Positions 6,043-13,058 of a stretch of DNA of 13,564 bases are shown one piece after another. Under the pieces are notes generated by a model. It did not search any database and had not been told where the DNA came from. It worked only from the letters and a program-made list of their open reading frames with translations. The position numbers were made by a program, and so were the translations under genes. The DNA is taken from the NCBI GenBank assembly GCA_964247295.1, contig CAXTTV010000135.1:1-13564 (forward strand), written 5' to 3'. The DNA is from CAXTTV01 sp964247295 (GTDB taxonomy: Bacteria; Chloroflexota; Ktedonobacteria; Ktedonobacterales; Ktedonobacteraceae). How positions within the stretch are numbered: the stretch's first letter is position 1; each line of letters opens with the position of its first letter.

Positions 6043-8556
6043 TTACTTTGCCGAGAGGGTATCTTTTGCGGGATGCCCACCAAAGCGGCTGGCCTCATTC
6101 AATACAAAGGATGTGGTGGCGCGGATATCCTGAGACGAGGCCCCAATCTGAACCTCGAACTCGCCGGCCTCAGCGATCCAATTCCGCTCTAGATCATCGT
6201 AATAGGCAAGGGCCGATCGATCCAGGTCGAAGGCTACTGTTCTGGTCTCGCCCGGTTGCAGATGAACTTTCGCGAAGGCTTTCAGCTCTTTCAAAGGACG
6301 GTGCAGTTTGCTTTCCATATCACGTATATAAAGCTGCGCGATCTCTTTGCCCTCACGGGTACCGCTATTCGTGATCTCAATCGAGACCTGTAGGGTCTCC
6401 CCAGGTTGAATTTCGGCCTTACTTATCTGGAGATTATTGTAGGTAAAGGTAGTGTAGGAGAGCCCATAGCCGAAGGGGAAAAGCGGCTGAATATCTTTTT
6501 TCTCGTAATAGCGATAGCCGACAAATAAACCCTCGCCATAGGTGACTTTGCCGTTTTCACCGGGATAATTGATATAGGCCGGGTTATCCTCAAGGCGGAC
6601 CGGAAAGGTCTGAGTAAGTTTGCCTGAGGGGGTCACATCGCCAAATAGCAGATCAGCGATCGCGTTCCCACACTCCTGCCCTGGATACCAGGACTGAAGC
6701 ACAGCCGAGACCTGATCTAACCAGGGCATATTTATGGGTGAGCCGGTATTCAGGACAACGATCGTCTTTGGATTGGCTGCGGCCACTCGTTGGATAAGTT
6801 CTACCTGTTGCCCAACCAGATCGATATTGGGGCGATCGAAGCCCTCGCTCTCCCATTCTCCGCTCAGCCCAACGAAGACCAGGGCTACGTCCGCTTCTGC
6901 TGCGGTCGCGATAACCTTATCCAGTGCGTTCTCAGATGGGATAAGCTGGCAACCCAGACGGACTGCCTTGAAATGTTTGTGATCGTCGGTAGCATATTCC
7001 ACTACCAGTGTGTGAGCGCGATTCGCCTCCAGGGCCACGGAATAGGTGACTTCAGTGCTACCCCAGGCAAAGTAAAATACGTCCGGCGTCTGGTCCGTCC
7101 AGTTATCGATAACCTCTTGCCCATCTAGAAAGAGACGGCTACGCCCAGCGCTGATCAGGCTAAACGTATAGGTGCCACTTTCAACAGGGGTAAACCGTCC
7201 TGTGAAACGTGTTGAGAAGTGTTCCGCATCGACCCGTTCCGAGGGCTGGCTCATCCACAACGTTTCTCCGCTTTGCACCCGCGTTTGCCAGACGGGCTTA
7301 CCTGAGAGATTAGTGTCATTAAAGTATTCCGCTAGCAGCCCTTGATTCTGACCTTCTGAACCAGCCAGCAACAGATTAGGATCGATGATAGGCACAGTTT
7401 TGTCATTGGTACATCCCAGTTCATAGACCAGCTTCACCTTATCGCCGAGTCTATTCACCAGACCATCAAAGGGAGAGATCGCGTATTGAGCATGCAACTC
7501 AGCACTGCCGCCGGCCATGATCCGCGCGGTTTTCGCGTTGGGGCCGATCACCGCGATCGAACTTAGTTTCTCCTCTTGAAGTGGTAGAATGTTACCATCA
7601 TTTTTTAGCAGGACCGTCCCTTCTGAAGCGGCCTCGCGGATCAATGCTCTTTTTTCCGGAGTATCGACGGATCTCTCTGGAACCTCTTCGGGATGCTCGA
7701 AGCGGCCAGTCTTTTCCAGTAATTCAAGGACGCGGCGGGTGCTGTTCTCAATAGTCGTTTCGGTTACCTGGTTTTCCTGAACGGCGGCCAGGAGCTTTTC
7801 GCCGCGCCAGCGATTGGGCCCAGGCATTTCCAAATCCAGACCGGCATTAATAGCTGCGGCAGTGCTATGGGTTCCGAACCAGTCGGACATCACCAGGCCC
7901 TCAAAGCCCCATTCCTCTCTGAGAATTTCGTCAAGCGTATAGGCATTTTCAGAGGCGTAGGTGCCCCGCACTTTATTGTAAGATGACATCAATGCCCAGG
8001 TTTTCGCCTCCTGAACGGCGGCCTGAAATGGGGGAAGATAAATCTCTCGGAGCGCGCGTTCTCCAACCTCAGAATTAATCGTGTAGCGCTCAAACTCAGA
8101 CTCGTTACAGACAAAGTGTTTGATCGTAGCCCCGATCCCCTGGCTCTGGACCCCCTGAATATAGGCCACGGCGATCCTGGAAGTCAGATAGGGATCTTCT
8201 GAATAACATTCAAAGTTTCGCCCATTAACTGGGCTGCGATGAATATTGACTGTAGGAGCCAGAAGCACCTGAGCTCCCTTGCTTTTCACCTCATCAGCCA
8301 GTGCCTGTCCCACCCGGTTCACGAGCTCTGGATCCCAGGTAGCGGCCAGAGCGATCGCCGCTGGGAAGCAGGCGGCCTGGACGCCATCTCGGAAGCCCCC
8401 CACGCCGCGAGCACCGTTTGGGCCATCAGTCAACTTGAGCACCGGGATACCCAGTCGTTCGATCGCCATTGTATTAAATGTAGCAGCACCAGCCAACAGC
8501 GAAACCTTTTCTTGGAGAGTTAGCTGCTTCAACAGCTTCTCTACTCTTTCACTCAT
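6043..8556 (-). CDS. Glycoside hydrolase family 3 beta-glucosidase with PA14 insert
   Basis: An 837-residue enzyme that hydrolyses terminal beta-linked sugars, most likely beta-glucosides. It has no signal peptide, so it acts in the cytoplasm. Domain order: GH3 N-terminal barrel (about 1-290), start of the GH3 C-terminal sandwich (about 305-395), PA14 domain inserted in that sandwich (about 403-538, LLAEYFNDTNLSG to VRLGCQL), remainder of the sandwich (about 545-690), fibronectin-III-like domain (about 718-815). The nucleophile is D225 in LVMSDWFG. KHFVCNESE (146-154) and GPNGARG (45-51) line the active site. The acid/base is probably E571 (or E569) in EWESEGFDR. The arrangement matches yeast and bacterial GH3-PA14 glucosidases, where PA14 shapes the +1 site. 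AAAGGGAG (8561-8568) lies four bases before the ATG. It is a lone unit with its own terminator-like hairpin. Confidence 0.95.
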   Translation of the reverse strand: MSERVEKLLKQLTLQEKVSLLAGAATFNTMAIERLGIPVLKLTDGPNGARGVGGFRDGVQAACFPAAIALAATWDPELVNRVGQALADEVKSKGAQVLLAPTVNIHRSPVNGRNFECYSEDPYLTSRIAVAYIQGVQSQGIGATIKHFVCNESEFERYTINSEVGERALREIYLPPFQAAVQEAKTWALMSSYNKVRGTYASENAYTLDEILREEWGFEGLVMSDWFGTHSTAAAINAGLDLEMPGPNRWRGEKLLAAVQENQVTETTIENSTRRVLELLEKTGRFEHPEEVPERSVDTPEKRALIREAASEGTVLLKNDGNILPLQEEKLSSIAVIGPNAKTARIMAGGSAELHAQYAISPFDGLVNRLGDKVKLVYELGCTNDKTVPIIDPNLLLAGSEGQNQGLLAEYFNDTNLSGKPVWQTRVQSGETLWMSQPSERVDAEHFSTRFTGRFTPVESGTYTFSLISAGRSRLFLDGQEVIDNWTDQTPDVFYFAWGSTEVTYSVALEANRAHTLVVEYATDDHKHFKAVRLGCQLIPSENALDKVIATAAEADVALVFVGLSGEWESEGFDRPNIDLVGQQVELIQRVAAANPKTIVVLNTGSPINMPWLDQVSAVLQSWYPGQECGNAIADLLFGDVTPSGKLTQTFPVRLEDNPAYINYPGENGKVTYGEGLFVGYRYYEKKDIQPLFPFGYGLSYTTFTYNNLQISKAEIQPGETLQVSIEITNSGTREGKEIAQLYIRDMESKLHRPLKELKAFAKVHLQPGETRTVAFDLDRSALAYYDDLERNWIAEAGEFEVQIGASSQDIRATTSFVLNEASRFGGHPAKDTLSAK

Positions 8557-8692
8557 CTGTCTCCCTTTCTTAGTAGCAGAACAATCTATCCTCTAACTGA
8601 TAGCTAGTATTAGTATATGGGATAGTCGGAGAGAAAAGCCATTATTTACGTAACCGAGGTAGAAGCGGGATTGTGATACCATAGGAGAAGTG

Positions 8693-8727
8693 GTTGACAT
8701 TCCAAAAAGCTTTGTGAGCGAGTCAAC
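8693..8727. promoter_or_regulatory. Nested palindrome upstream of the GNAT gene
   Basis: GTTGAC (8693-8698) and GTCAAC (8722-8727) form an inverted repeat almost exactly centred on the 8-bp palindrome AAAGCTTT (8706-8713). It ends a few bases before the ribosome site AGGAGAG (about 8731-8737), so it could be an operator or a leader hairpin. TTGACA at 8694-8699 resembles a -35, but no matching -10 follows. Confidence 0.3.
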
Positions 8728-8744
8728 GGCAGGAGAGCAGAATC

Positions 8745-9641
8745 ATGAAAAACGGTAACGTCCCAGAAGTTTTTGTGAGGGATAGCTTATCCGCAGAGGA
8801 TCTGGCTGACATACGCGCACTCGCGAAGATTTGTGAGCGCCATGAAGGGTTGCATCTCCGATTGATGTGGCAGTTTTCTGATGATATTTTACAGGAAAAG
8901 GTTCGCACCTTTTTATATTATCAGGATGGGCAGTTAATCGGTTTTCTTGGAATGTTCGAGATTACCATTCAGGCTGTAGTTGTTGGGATGGTCCACCCAG
9001 GTTATCGAAGAAAAGGCATCTTCACATTTTTGCTTGATACAGCGCGGATGGAGTGTAGATTTCTAGGGGTTCTGCGCTTCATTTTTGTATGTGAGGAAGC
9101 ATCGTATGGTGGTCAGGCATTCATGAGAAGGGTTGGGGCCCAATTGAATTTCTCACGCTATCGAATGGTCCTCAAGAATTTCTACCCTCGCTGGCAGATT
9201 GACGAACGGGTGAGCGTATCTCAGGCCTCAAATGCCGATCTGGATGATATGGTTTCTATTATGGTCCAGGGATTTCAGAATTCTGCGGACGTTATACAGG
9301 AACGTTTGAAGGCATGCTTAAGCGACAAATATTGGAGTGTTTATCTGGCCCGTTTTGGAGAAGGCAAGGTAAGTTGTCGGGAGCCGCTTGGGATGCTGCG
9401 GGTAAAGGAGCGACAGGATGAGCGCGGCATCTATGGATTTGTGATTATGCCGGGGTATCAGAATCGAGGGTATGGGCGACAAATTTTAGAGGAGACGATT
9501 CGTGATCTTCAAGAGCAAAGCTTGAAATCAATTATGTTAGAGGTTGAGACCGATAACGATCGGGCCTTTCACCTGTACAAGTCGGTTGGTTTTGTAACGC
9601 AGACCACCTACGACTTTTTTGTATGGGAGCTTTCCGATTAA
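8745..9641 (+). CDS. Tandem GNAT-family N-acetyltransferase
   Basis: A 298-residue cytoplasmic protein with two GNAT folds. The first spans about 8-145; its acetyl-CoA motif is VHPGYRRKGIFTFLL (83-97), with K-G-I-F where G-x-G is usual. The second spans about 155-298 and has the canonical MPGYQNRGYGRQIL (235-248) plus the downstream LEVETDNDRAFHLYKSVGF (265-283), typical of Rim-like acetyltransferases. The second domain is therefore likely catalytic and the first perhaps degenerate. The layout recalls mycothiol synthase-type double GNATs, but the acceptor is unknown. AGGAGAG lies about eight bases before the ATG. It is divergent from GH3 and convergent with the Fgd-like gene. Confidence 0.87.
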   Translation: MKNGNVPEVFVRDSLSAEDLADIRALAKICERHEGLHLRLMWQFSDDILQEKVRTFLYYQDGQLIGFLGMFEITIQAVVVGMVHPGYRRKGIFTFLLDTARMECRFLGVLRFIFVCEEASYGGQAFMRRVGAQLNFSRYRMVLKNFYPRWQIDERVSVSQASNADLDDMVSIMVQGFQNSADVIQERLKACLSDKYWSVYLARFGEGKVSCREPLGMLRVKERQDERGIYGFVIMPGYQNRGYGRQILEETIRDLQEQSLKSIMLEVETDNDRAFHLYKSVGFVTQTTYDFFVWELSD

Positions 9642-9674
9642 GCGATGGAAACGAATCAAGAAGAATGTTCTCGC

Positions 9675-9718
9675 GGGTAGATTGGGCCAGGTGTAAATTT
9701 ACGCGGCCCAACCTACCC
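9675..9718. terminator. Long terminator-like hairpin between GNAT and fgd genes
   Basis: GGGTAG-A-TTGGGCC (9675-9688) pairs with GGCCCAA-C-CTACCC (9705-9718), a 14-bp stem with one mismatch. The 16-base loop holds the palindrome GTAAATTTAC (9693-9702). There is no strong T run on the plus strand and only a T-rich stretch on the minus strand. It sits symmetrically between two convergent stop codons, so it probably ends both transcripts. Confidence 0.65.
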
Positions 9719-9724
9719 AGAGAC

Positions 9725-10738
9725 TTAACCGAACTGCTTACGCAAGCGGGGCAAGATCTCTTTTGAATAAAGCTGAATAAAGCGGGATTGGTCATCGCCA
9801 GGGGCGTGGAAGACCAGATTTGTGAAGCCAAGATCGATATATGGTTTAATCTGCTCGATATGTTCCTCAGGATCATCTGAGACCAGCCAGCGGCGGTGTG
9901 CCTGATCGGCGACGCCCTCGGCCTTACGCTCCATTTCACGAGCATCGTGAATTCCAACTTTGTCCTCGGCTGGTAAAGCCAGAGCCGCCCAGATGCGGGT
10001 GTCGGAGAGCGCGCGCGCCTTATCCCGATCAAAGGAGACCTTTACCTCGATCATCTTCTCCACACTCTCGGGATCTTTTCCAGCCGCCTTCGCTCCCTCT
10101 TCCATGGATGGTAGCAGCTTGTCCTTATAGAGCTCCTCACCCTTGCCAGAGGTACAGATAAAGCCATCTCCAGCGCGGCCAGCGAACTTCGCCGCGACCG
10201 GCCCACCAGCCCCAATATAGATCGGCACAGGTCTATCTGGTTTATCGTAGATAGTCGCCTTAAGGGTCTTATAATACTGGCCCTCATAGGTTACCAGATC
10301 TTCGGTCCAGAGCTTTTTAATCAGATCGACCGACTCACGCAGGCGTGCCAATCGCTCTTTTGCCTCGGGCCATTCCGCTCCGGTGACCGCAACCTCATTG
10401 AGAGACTCGCCAGAGCCGACGCCTAAAATAATGCGTCCGGGATACAGCAGACCCAGCGTCCCAAAGGCCTGAGCGACAACCGCTGGGGCATAACGGAATG
10501 TCGGTGTGAGAACACTAGTCCCGATCTCCACCCGCTTTGTACGTTCTCCCAGCGCGGCCATCCAGCTTAGCGCGAAAGGCGCATGCCCATTTGTGTGCCG
10601 CCAGGGCTGGAAGTGATCGCTAATCCAAACGCTATCAAACCCGGCCTCCTCGGCCTCCGCCGAGAAATCGAGAAGCTGCCGGGGGCCGAACTGCTCGGCC
10701 GAGGCCTTATAACCAATCTTCAAAGGATGACGTGCCAT
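9725..10738 (-). CDS. fgd: F420-dependent glucose-6-phosphate dehydrogenase (LLM class)
   Basis: A 337-residue luciferase-like (TIM barrel) enzyme that oxidises glucose 6-phosphate to 6-phosphogluconolactone while reducing F420. Mycobacterial FGD1, of almost the same length, is the close model. Shared blocks are GYKASAEQFGPRQL (9-22), SDHFQPWRH (40-48), HAPFALSWM (52-60), GTSVLTPTFRY (73-83), GVGSGESLNEV (106-116), AGRAGDGFICTSGKGEELY (186-204) and a C-terminal LVFHAPGDDQ. From recalled FGD1 numbering, H42 and W46 match H40 and W44, E111 matches the proton donor E109, and T196, K199 and K260 match the phosphate-binding T195, K198 and K259. I start at the ATG at 10738 because MARHPLKIGYKAS fits the family; an in-frame TTG at 10777 would add 13 residues. 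A GGGG-type ribosome site is about 12 bases upstream. A related sugar-6-phosphate substrate is possible. Confidence 0.9.
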   Translation of the reverse strand: MARHPLKIGYKASAEQFGPRQLLDFSAEAEEAGFDSVWISDHFQPWRHTNGHAPFALSWMAALGERTKRVEIGTSVLTPTFRYAPAVVAQAFGTLGLLYPGRIILGVGSGESLNEVAVTGAEWPEAKERLARLRESVDLIKKLWTEDLVTYEGQYYKTLKATIYDKPDRPVPIYIGAGGPVAAKFAGRAGDGFICTSGKGEELYKDKLLPSMEEGAKAAGKDPESVEKMIEVKVSFDRDKARALSDTRIWAALALPAEDKVGIHDAREMERKAEGVADQAHRRWLVSDDPEEHIEQIKPYIDLGFTNLVFHAPGDDQSRFIQLYSKEILPRLRKQFG

Positions 10739-10954
10739 AACCGTCAATATCCCCTTTTCTATAAAAGCATAGGGCAATCCACTTTAAATGTATCTTGCAA
10801 TTGCTCCTCTTCATTGTAAAACTCCGGAGGAGTAAAGGGCAAATGGAACATAATGGTAAGGATATTTCTTTTCCCTGATTGGGAGAGTGGAATGCTCTCG
10901 CGAGTCTTCTCTCATACCTTCTTTCCCGAATTTCTCAATAGAGTCACTTTATGT

Positions 10955-10982
10955 ATGGTATCAAAATGGTATAGTATAAAAT
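10955..10982 (+). promoter_or_regulatory. Promoter region and ATGGTAT direct repeat of the Cys/Met gene
   Basis: ATGGTAT occurs at 10955-10961 and 10966-10972, eleven bases apart, one DNA turn. Overlapping -10-like hexamers follow (TATAGT 10970-10975, TATAAA 10975-10980, TAAAAT 10977-10982). No good -35 is visible, and the repeats occupy its place, so a bound regulator may control the gene. No SAM riboswitch or T-box is recognisable. Confidence 0.35.
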
Positions 10983-11016
10983 CAATGTCTGTCTGGCTTA
11001 TCAGGAGAAATCATAC

Positions 11017-12240
11017 ATGGAGCAAAAACAGGACTGGAGTCTGAAAACACACATCGTGCATAGCGGCCTGGGATCACAGCCGGGCAGCGAGAGTGGGACG
11101 CCAACCGTCCCGCCGATCTTTACCAGCACAACCTATCTCTATAATAGTCTTGAAGAGATGGATCAATCTTTTGATGGCAAGACTCCCAATGGTGAGGAGT
11201 CGTTTGTCTATGCACGGCACGGTAGCCCAAGCGTAAGTTTGTTTGAGGAAGCGATGGCGAGGATGGAGGGTGGCCTGGACGCCACGGCCTTTGGATCTGG
11301 GATGGCCGCGATCCACGCCGCTTTTCTGGCGGCGGGTCTGGCTCCGGGCGCGAAGGTGCTGGCCTCCAACCAGCTTTTTGGGGCGACCGTCAACATGCTC
11401 AGGAGGCTTTTTGCCCCGATTGGTGTCGAAGTGGTTTTCGCGGATCTGTGCGCTTCAGGTGCGGGCGAAAAGATTCGTGAGGAAGAGCCAGATGTGGTAT
11501 TTGTGGAAACCCTTTCAAATCCCCTGGTCCGGCTAGTCGATCTGGACGAGGTTGGGGAGGCCGCACATGAGAGCGGAGCGGTTACTATTGTAGATAACAC
11601 CTTTGCGACACCGCTGCTGACCCGGCCTTTAGAGCATCAGTGTGATCTAGTGATCCATAGCGCGACCAAATATCTTGGTGGGCATGGGGATAGCTCGGGG
11701 GGAGTAGTTGTGAGTGGAAGTCGAGCCCTGGCGGATCAGGTCAGGATGTACAAATCGTTGATTGGAGCCATCTTAAGCCCTTATGAGTCGCATCTCCTGC
11801 TCCGTGGAGTCAGAACGCTTTCCTTAAGGATTGAGCGCCAGTGTCAGAACGCTTTAGTTGTCGCCAGCTTCCTGCAAGGACATCCCGCCATTTCTAAAGT
11901 CCATTATTCTGGATTACCTAAGCATTCGCAGCATCAACTGGCGGATCGTCTGTTCGGCGGTCAGGGGTATGGGGGCCTGTTGGCCTTTGAATTGCGGGAT
12001 GGATCACGATCTGCCGTCGCTCGTTTTATTGATAGCCTGGAGCTTTGTCTTAATGCCACGACGCTGGGAGATCTCTACTCATTGGTCACCTATCCCGCCG
12101 TGTCTACGCACCGAAATCTGCAACCAGAGGAGCGGCGCGCTCTGGGAATTTCTGATAGCTGTATTCGGATGTCGGTGGGCGTCGAGGATACAGAAGATAT
12201 TATTCGAGATCTGAGTCAGGCATTAAAAAAAATGGACTGA
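11017..12240 (+). CDS. Cys/Met-metabolism PLP-dependent enzyme (cystathionine gamma-synthase/lyase type)
   Basis: A 407-residue fold-type I PLP enzyme of the trans-sulfuration family, which makes or breaks C-S bonds in homocysteine, cystathionine or methionine metabolism. Family features: FVYARHGSPS (63-72, the Y-x-R phosphate contact from the partner subunit, with SPS instead of the usual NPT), GSGM (93-96) at the PLP phosphate, ETLSNP (164-169), VDNTFATP (192-199, D193 at the pyridine nitrogen) and HSATKYLGGH (214-223, K218 as Schiff-base lysine). The usual specificity segment SLGG-x-ESL is TLGDLYSLVTYPA (349-361) here, so gamma-synthase, gamma-lyase and methionine gamma-lyase cannot be separated by eye. 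AGGAGA lies eight bases before the ATG. It is a lone unit, divergent from the fgd gene. Confidence 0.88.
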   Translation: MEQKQDWSLKTHIVHSGLGSQPGSESGTPTVPPIFTSTTYLYNSLEEMDQSFDGKTPNGEESFVYARHGSPSVSLFEEAMARMEGGLDATAFGSGMAAIHAAFLAAGLAPGAKVLASNQLFGATVNMLRRLFAPIGVEVVFADLCASGAGEKIREEEPDVVFVETLSNPLVRLVDLDEVGEAAHESGAVTIVDNTFATPLLTRPLEHQCDLVIHSATKYLGGHGDSSGGVVVSGSRALADQVRMYKSLIGAILSPYESHLLLRGVRTLSLRIERQCQNALVVASFLQGHPAISKVHYSGLPKHSQHQLADRLFGGQGYGGLLAFELRDGSRSAVARFIDSLELCLNATTLGDLYSLVTYPAVSTHRNLQPEERRALGISDSCIRMSVGVEDTEDIIRDLSQALKKMD

Positions 12241-12253
12241 ACCAATGATGGTA

Positions 12254-12276
12254 AGGGGCTGGATGGTCCAGCCCCT
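12254..12276. terminator. Terminator-like hairpin between Cys/Met and VIT genes
   Basis: AGGGGCTGGA (12254-12263) and TCCAGCCCCT (12267-12276) form a perfect 10-bp stem closed by the 3-base loop TGG. It lies in the 46-base gap between two convergent stop codons. There is no T run on either side, so if it terminates it may do so inefficiently or with Rho. Confidence 0.65.
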
Positions 12277-12286
12277 ATGGATCGAC

Positions 12287-12874
12287 CTACGCATTTCCAA
12301 AGATCAACGCCGCCGCGAAAACCAAAGCGCCACCACCAATTACTTGCAGAATTGAGAGCCACCAGCTTGTGCCAAAGAAGCGGTGACGTATCGCCGCGAT
12401 CAGAATAAGCTCGACCGCCACAACGATATAAGCGATATACAGTGCTAATTGAATGTTGGAGATCAGAAATGGGAGTGTATGCAAGGCACCGCCAAAAAAG
12501 GTCATCCCACCCGTAATCGCTCCTCGCATCACCGGGCTGCCGCGACCTGTCAGCTCTCCATCGTCGGAAAGGGCTTCAGAAAAAGCCATACTGATACCCG
12601 CGCCAGTTGCCGAGGCCATCCCAACCAGAAACACACCAAAGGTCTGATGAAAGGCGAACGCAGTCGCGAATATTGGAGCAAGCGTCGAGACCGAGCCATC
12701 CATCAGGCCAGCCAGGCCAGGCTGCACAACTCGGAGTAAAAACTGTCTTGAAGCCTCATCCCCCTCTGATGCACCAACTACCGATTGGAGTACCTCTTTT
12801 GCTGTTGGCTTGACCGCATCCGTGTCTTGATCCGTTACAGATGGAACGGTATTTTTATTTATTTGCTCTGCCAT
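12287..12874 (-). CDS. VIT1/CCC1-family metal transporter (MbfA-type membrane domain)
   Basis: A 195-residue inner-membrane protein. After a polar N-terminus (1-47) come five likely membrane helices at about 52-75, 79-103, 118-138, 140-161 and 172-193, the VIT/CCC1 count. QPGLAGLMDGSVSTLAPIF (51-69) contains the conserved D59, and GAGISMAFSEALSD (91-104) contains the Met-Ser-Glu pattern that faces the metal path. These proteins move Fe2+ or Mn2+ out of the cytoplasm. The sequence looks most like the membrane half of MbfA (ferritin-like plus VIT), but the ferritin-like domain with its di-iron Glu/His motifs is absent. AGGAGA is about ten bases upstream of the ATG. It is divergent from a DtxR/MntR-family gene, which supports metal homeostasis. 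Metal choice is unproven. Confidence 0.87.
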   Translation of the reverse strand: MAEQINKNTVPSVTDQDTDAVKPTAKEVLQSVVGASEGDEASRQFLLRVVQPGLAGLMDGSVSTLAPIFATAFAFHQTFGVFLVGMASATGAGISMAFSEALSDDGELTGRGSPVMRGAITGGMTFFGGALHTLPFLISNIQLALYIAYIVVAVELILIAAIRHRFFGTSWWLSILQVIGGGALVFAAALIFGNA

Positions 12875-12959
12875 GCACGTTTGATCTCCTCTTCTCTATA
12901 GAAAGGCTGCCAGTCTCTATTTTTAACCATAACTAAACATTTTATTTTCACTTTTCATA

Positions 12960-12988
12960 ATTTTATGATAACAGACTAAACTTGTCAA
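12960..12988 (-). promoter_or_regulatory. Sigma-A promoter of the VIT gene with overlapping palindromes
   Basis: On the minus strand TTGACA (complement of 12983-12988) is followed, after exactly 17 bases, by TAAAAT (complement of 12960-12965), a near-perfect promoter. Transcription should start near 12953, about 80 bases before the ATG. ACTTGTCAAGT (12980-12990) is a palindrome over the -35, and TCATAA-TT-TTATGA (12955-12968) is one over the -10. Either could be a repressor site. Confidence 0.75.
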
Positions 12989-13004
12989 GTAGGTAAATAA
13001 TATG

Positions 13005-13032
13005 TTAGAATTAGGTTAACCTAACTTATAAT
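13005..13032 (+). promoter_or_regulatory. Promoter of the DtxR-family gene
   Basis: A perfect -10, TATAAT (13027-13032), is preceded by TTAGAA (13005-13010) as a weak -35 at 16 bases. The start of transcription is expected near 13039, about 20 bases before the ATG. The DtxR-like box at 13011-13029 fills the spacer and touches the -10. Confidence 0.65.
13011..13029 (+). promoter_or_regulatory. DtxR/IdeR-type operator
   Basis: TTAGGTTAACCTAA (13011-13024) is a perfect 14-bp palindrome. Over 19 bases (13011-13029) it matches the recalled DtxR/IdeR consensus TTAGGTTAGCCTAACCTAA at 16 positions by eye. Placed between -35 and -10, it would block RNA polymerase when bound, so negative autoregulation by the adjacent gene product is the simplest reading. 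Confidence 0.75.
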
Positions 13033-13058
13033 GTATAAATAGAGGAGAGGGGGACTGT

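Noticed and set aside
5836..6374. Two overlapping plus-strand frames after the PPOX gene (118 and 178 codons)
   Set aside because: They overlap each other and the GH3 3' end, show no domain pattern, and cross the repeat and terminator-like hairpin.
6200..8500. Frequent CGATCG/GCGATCGC-like words
   Set aside because: They appear in coding DNA at irregular intervals and are explained by Ile-Ala/Asp-Arg codons. There is no HIP1-like density.
10778..11016. Possible SAM riboswitch or T-box before the sulfur-metabolism gene
   Set aside because: Small hairpins exist (GAGAG/CTCTC at 10883-10899, CTCGCGAG at 10897-10904), but none of the conserved riboswitch cores or a terminator/antiterminator pair is visible.
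10853..11044. A 63-codon frame upstream of the Cys/Met gene
   Set aside because: It overlaps the promoter and start of the real gene, has no good ribosome site, and its product looks like translated AT-rich DNA.
12914..12935. A possible second DtxR box in the VIT leader (TTTAGTTATGGTTAAA on the minus strand)
   Set aside because: It matches the 19-base consensus at only about half the positions, which is not above chance in AT-rich sequence.
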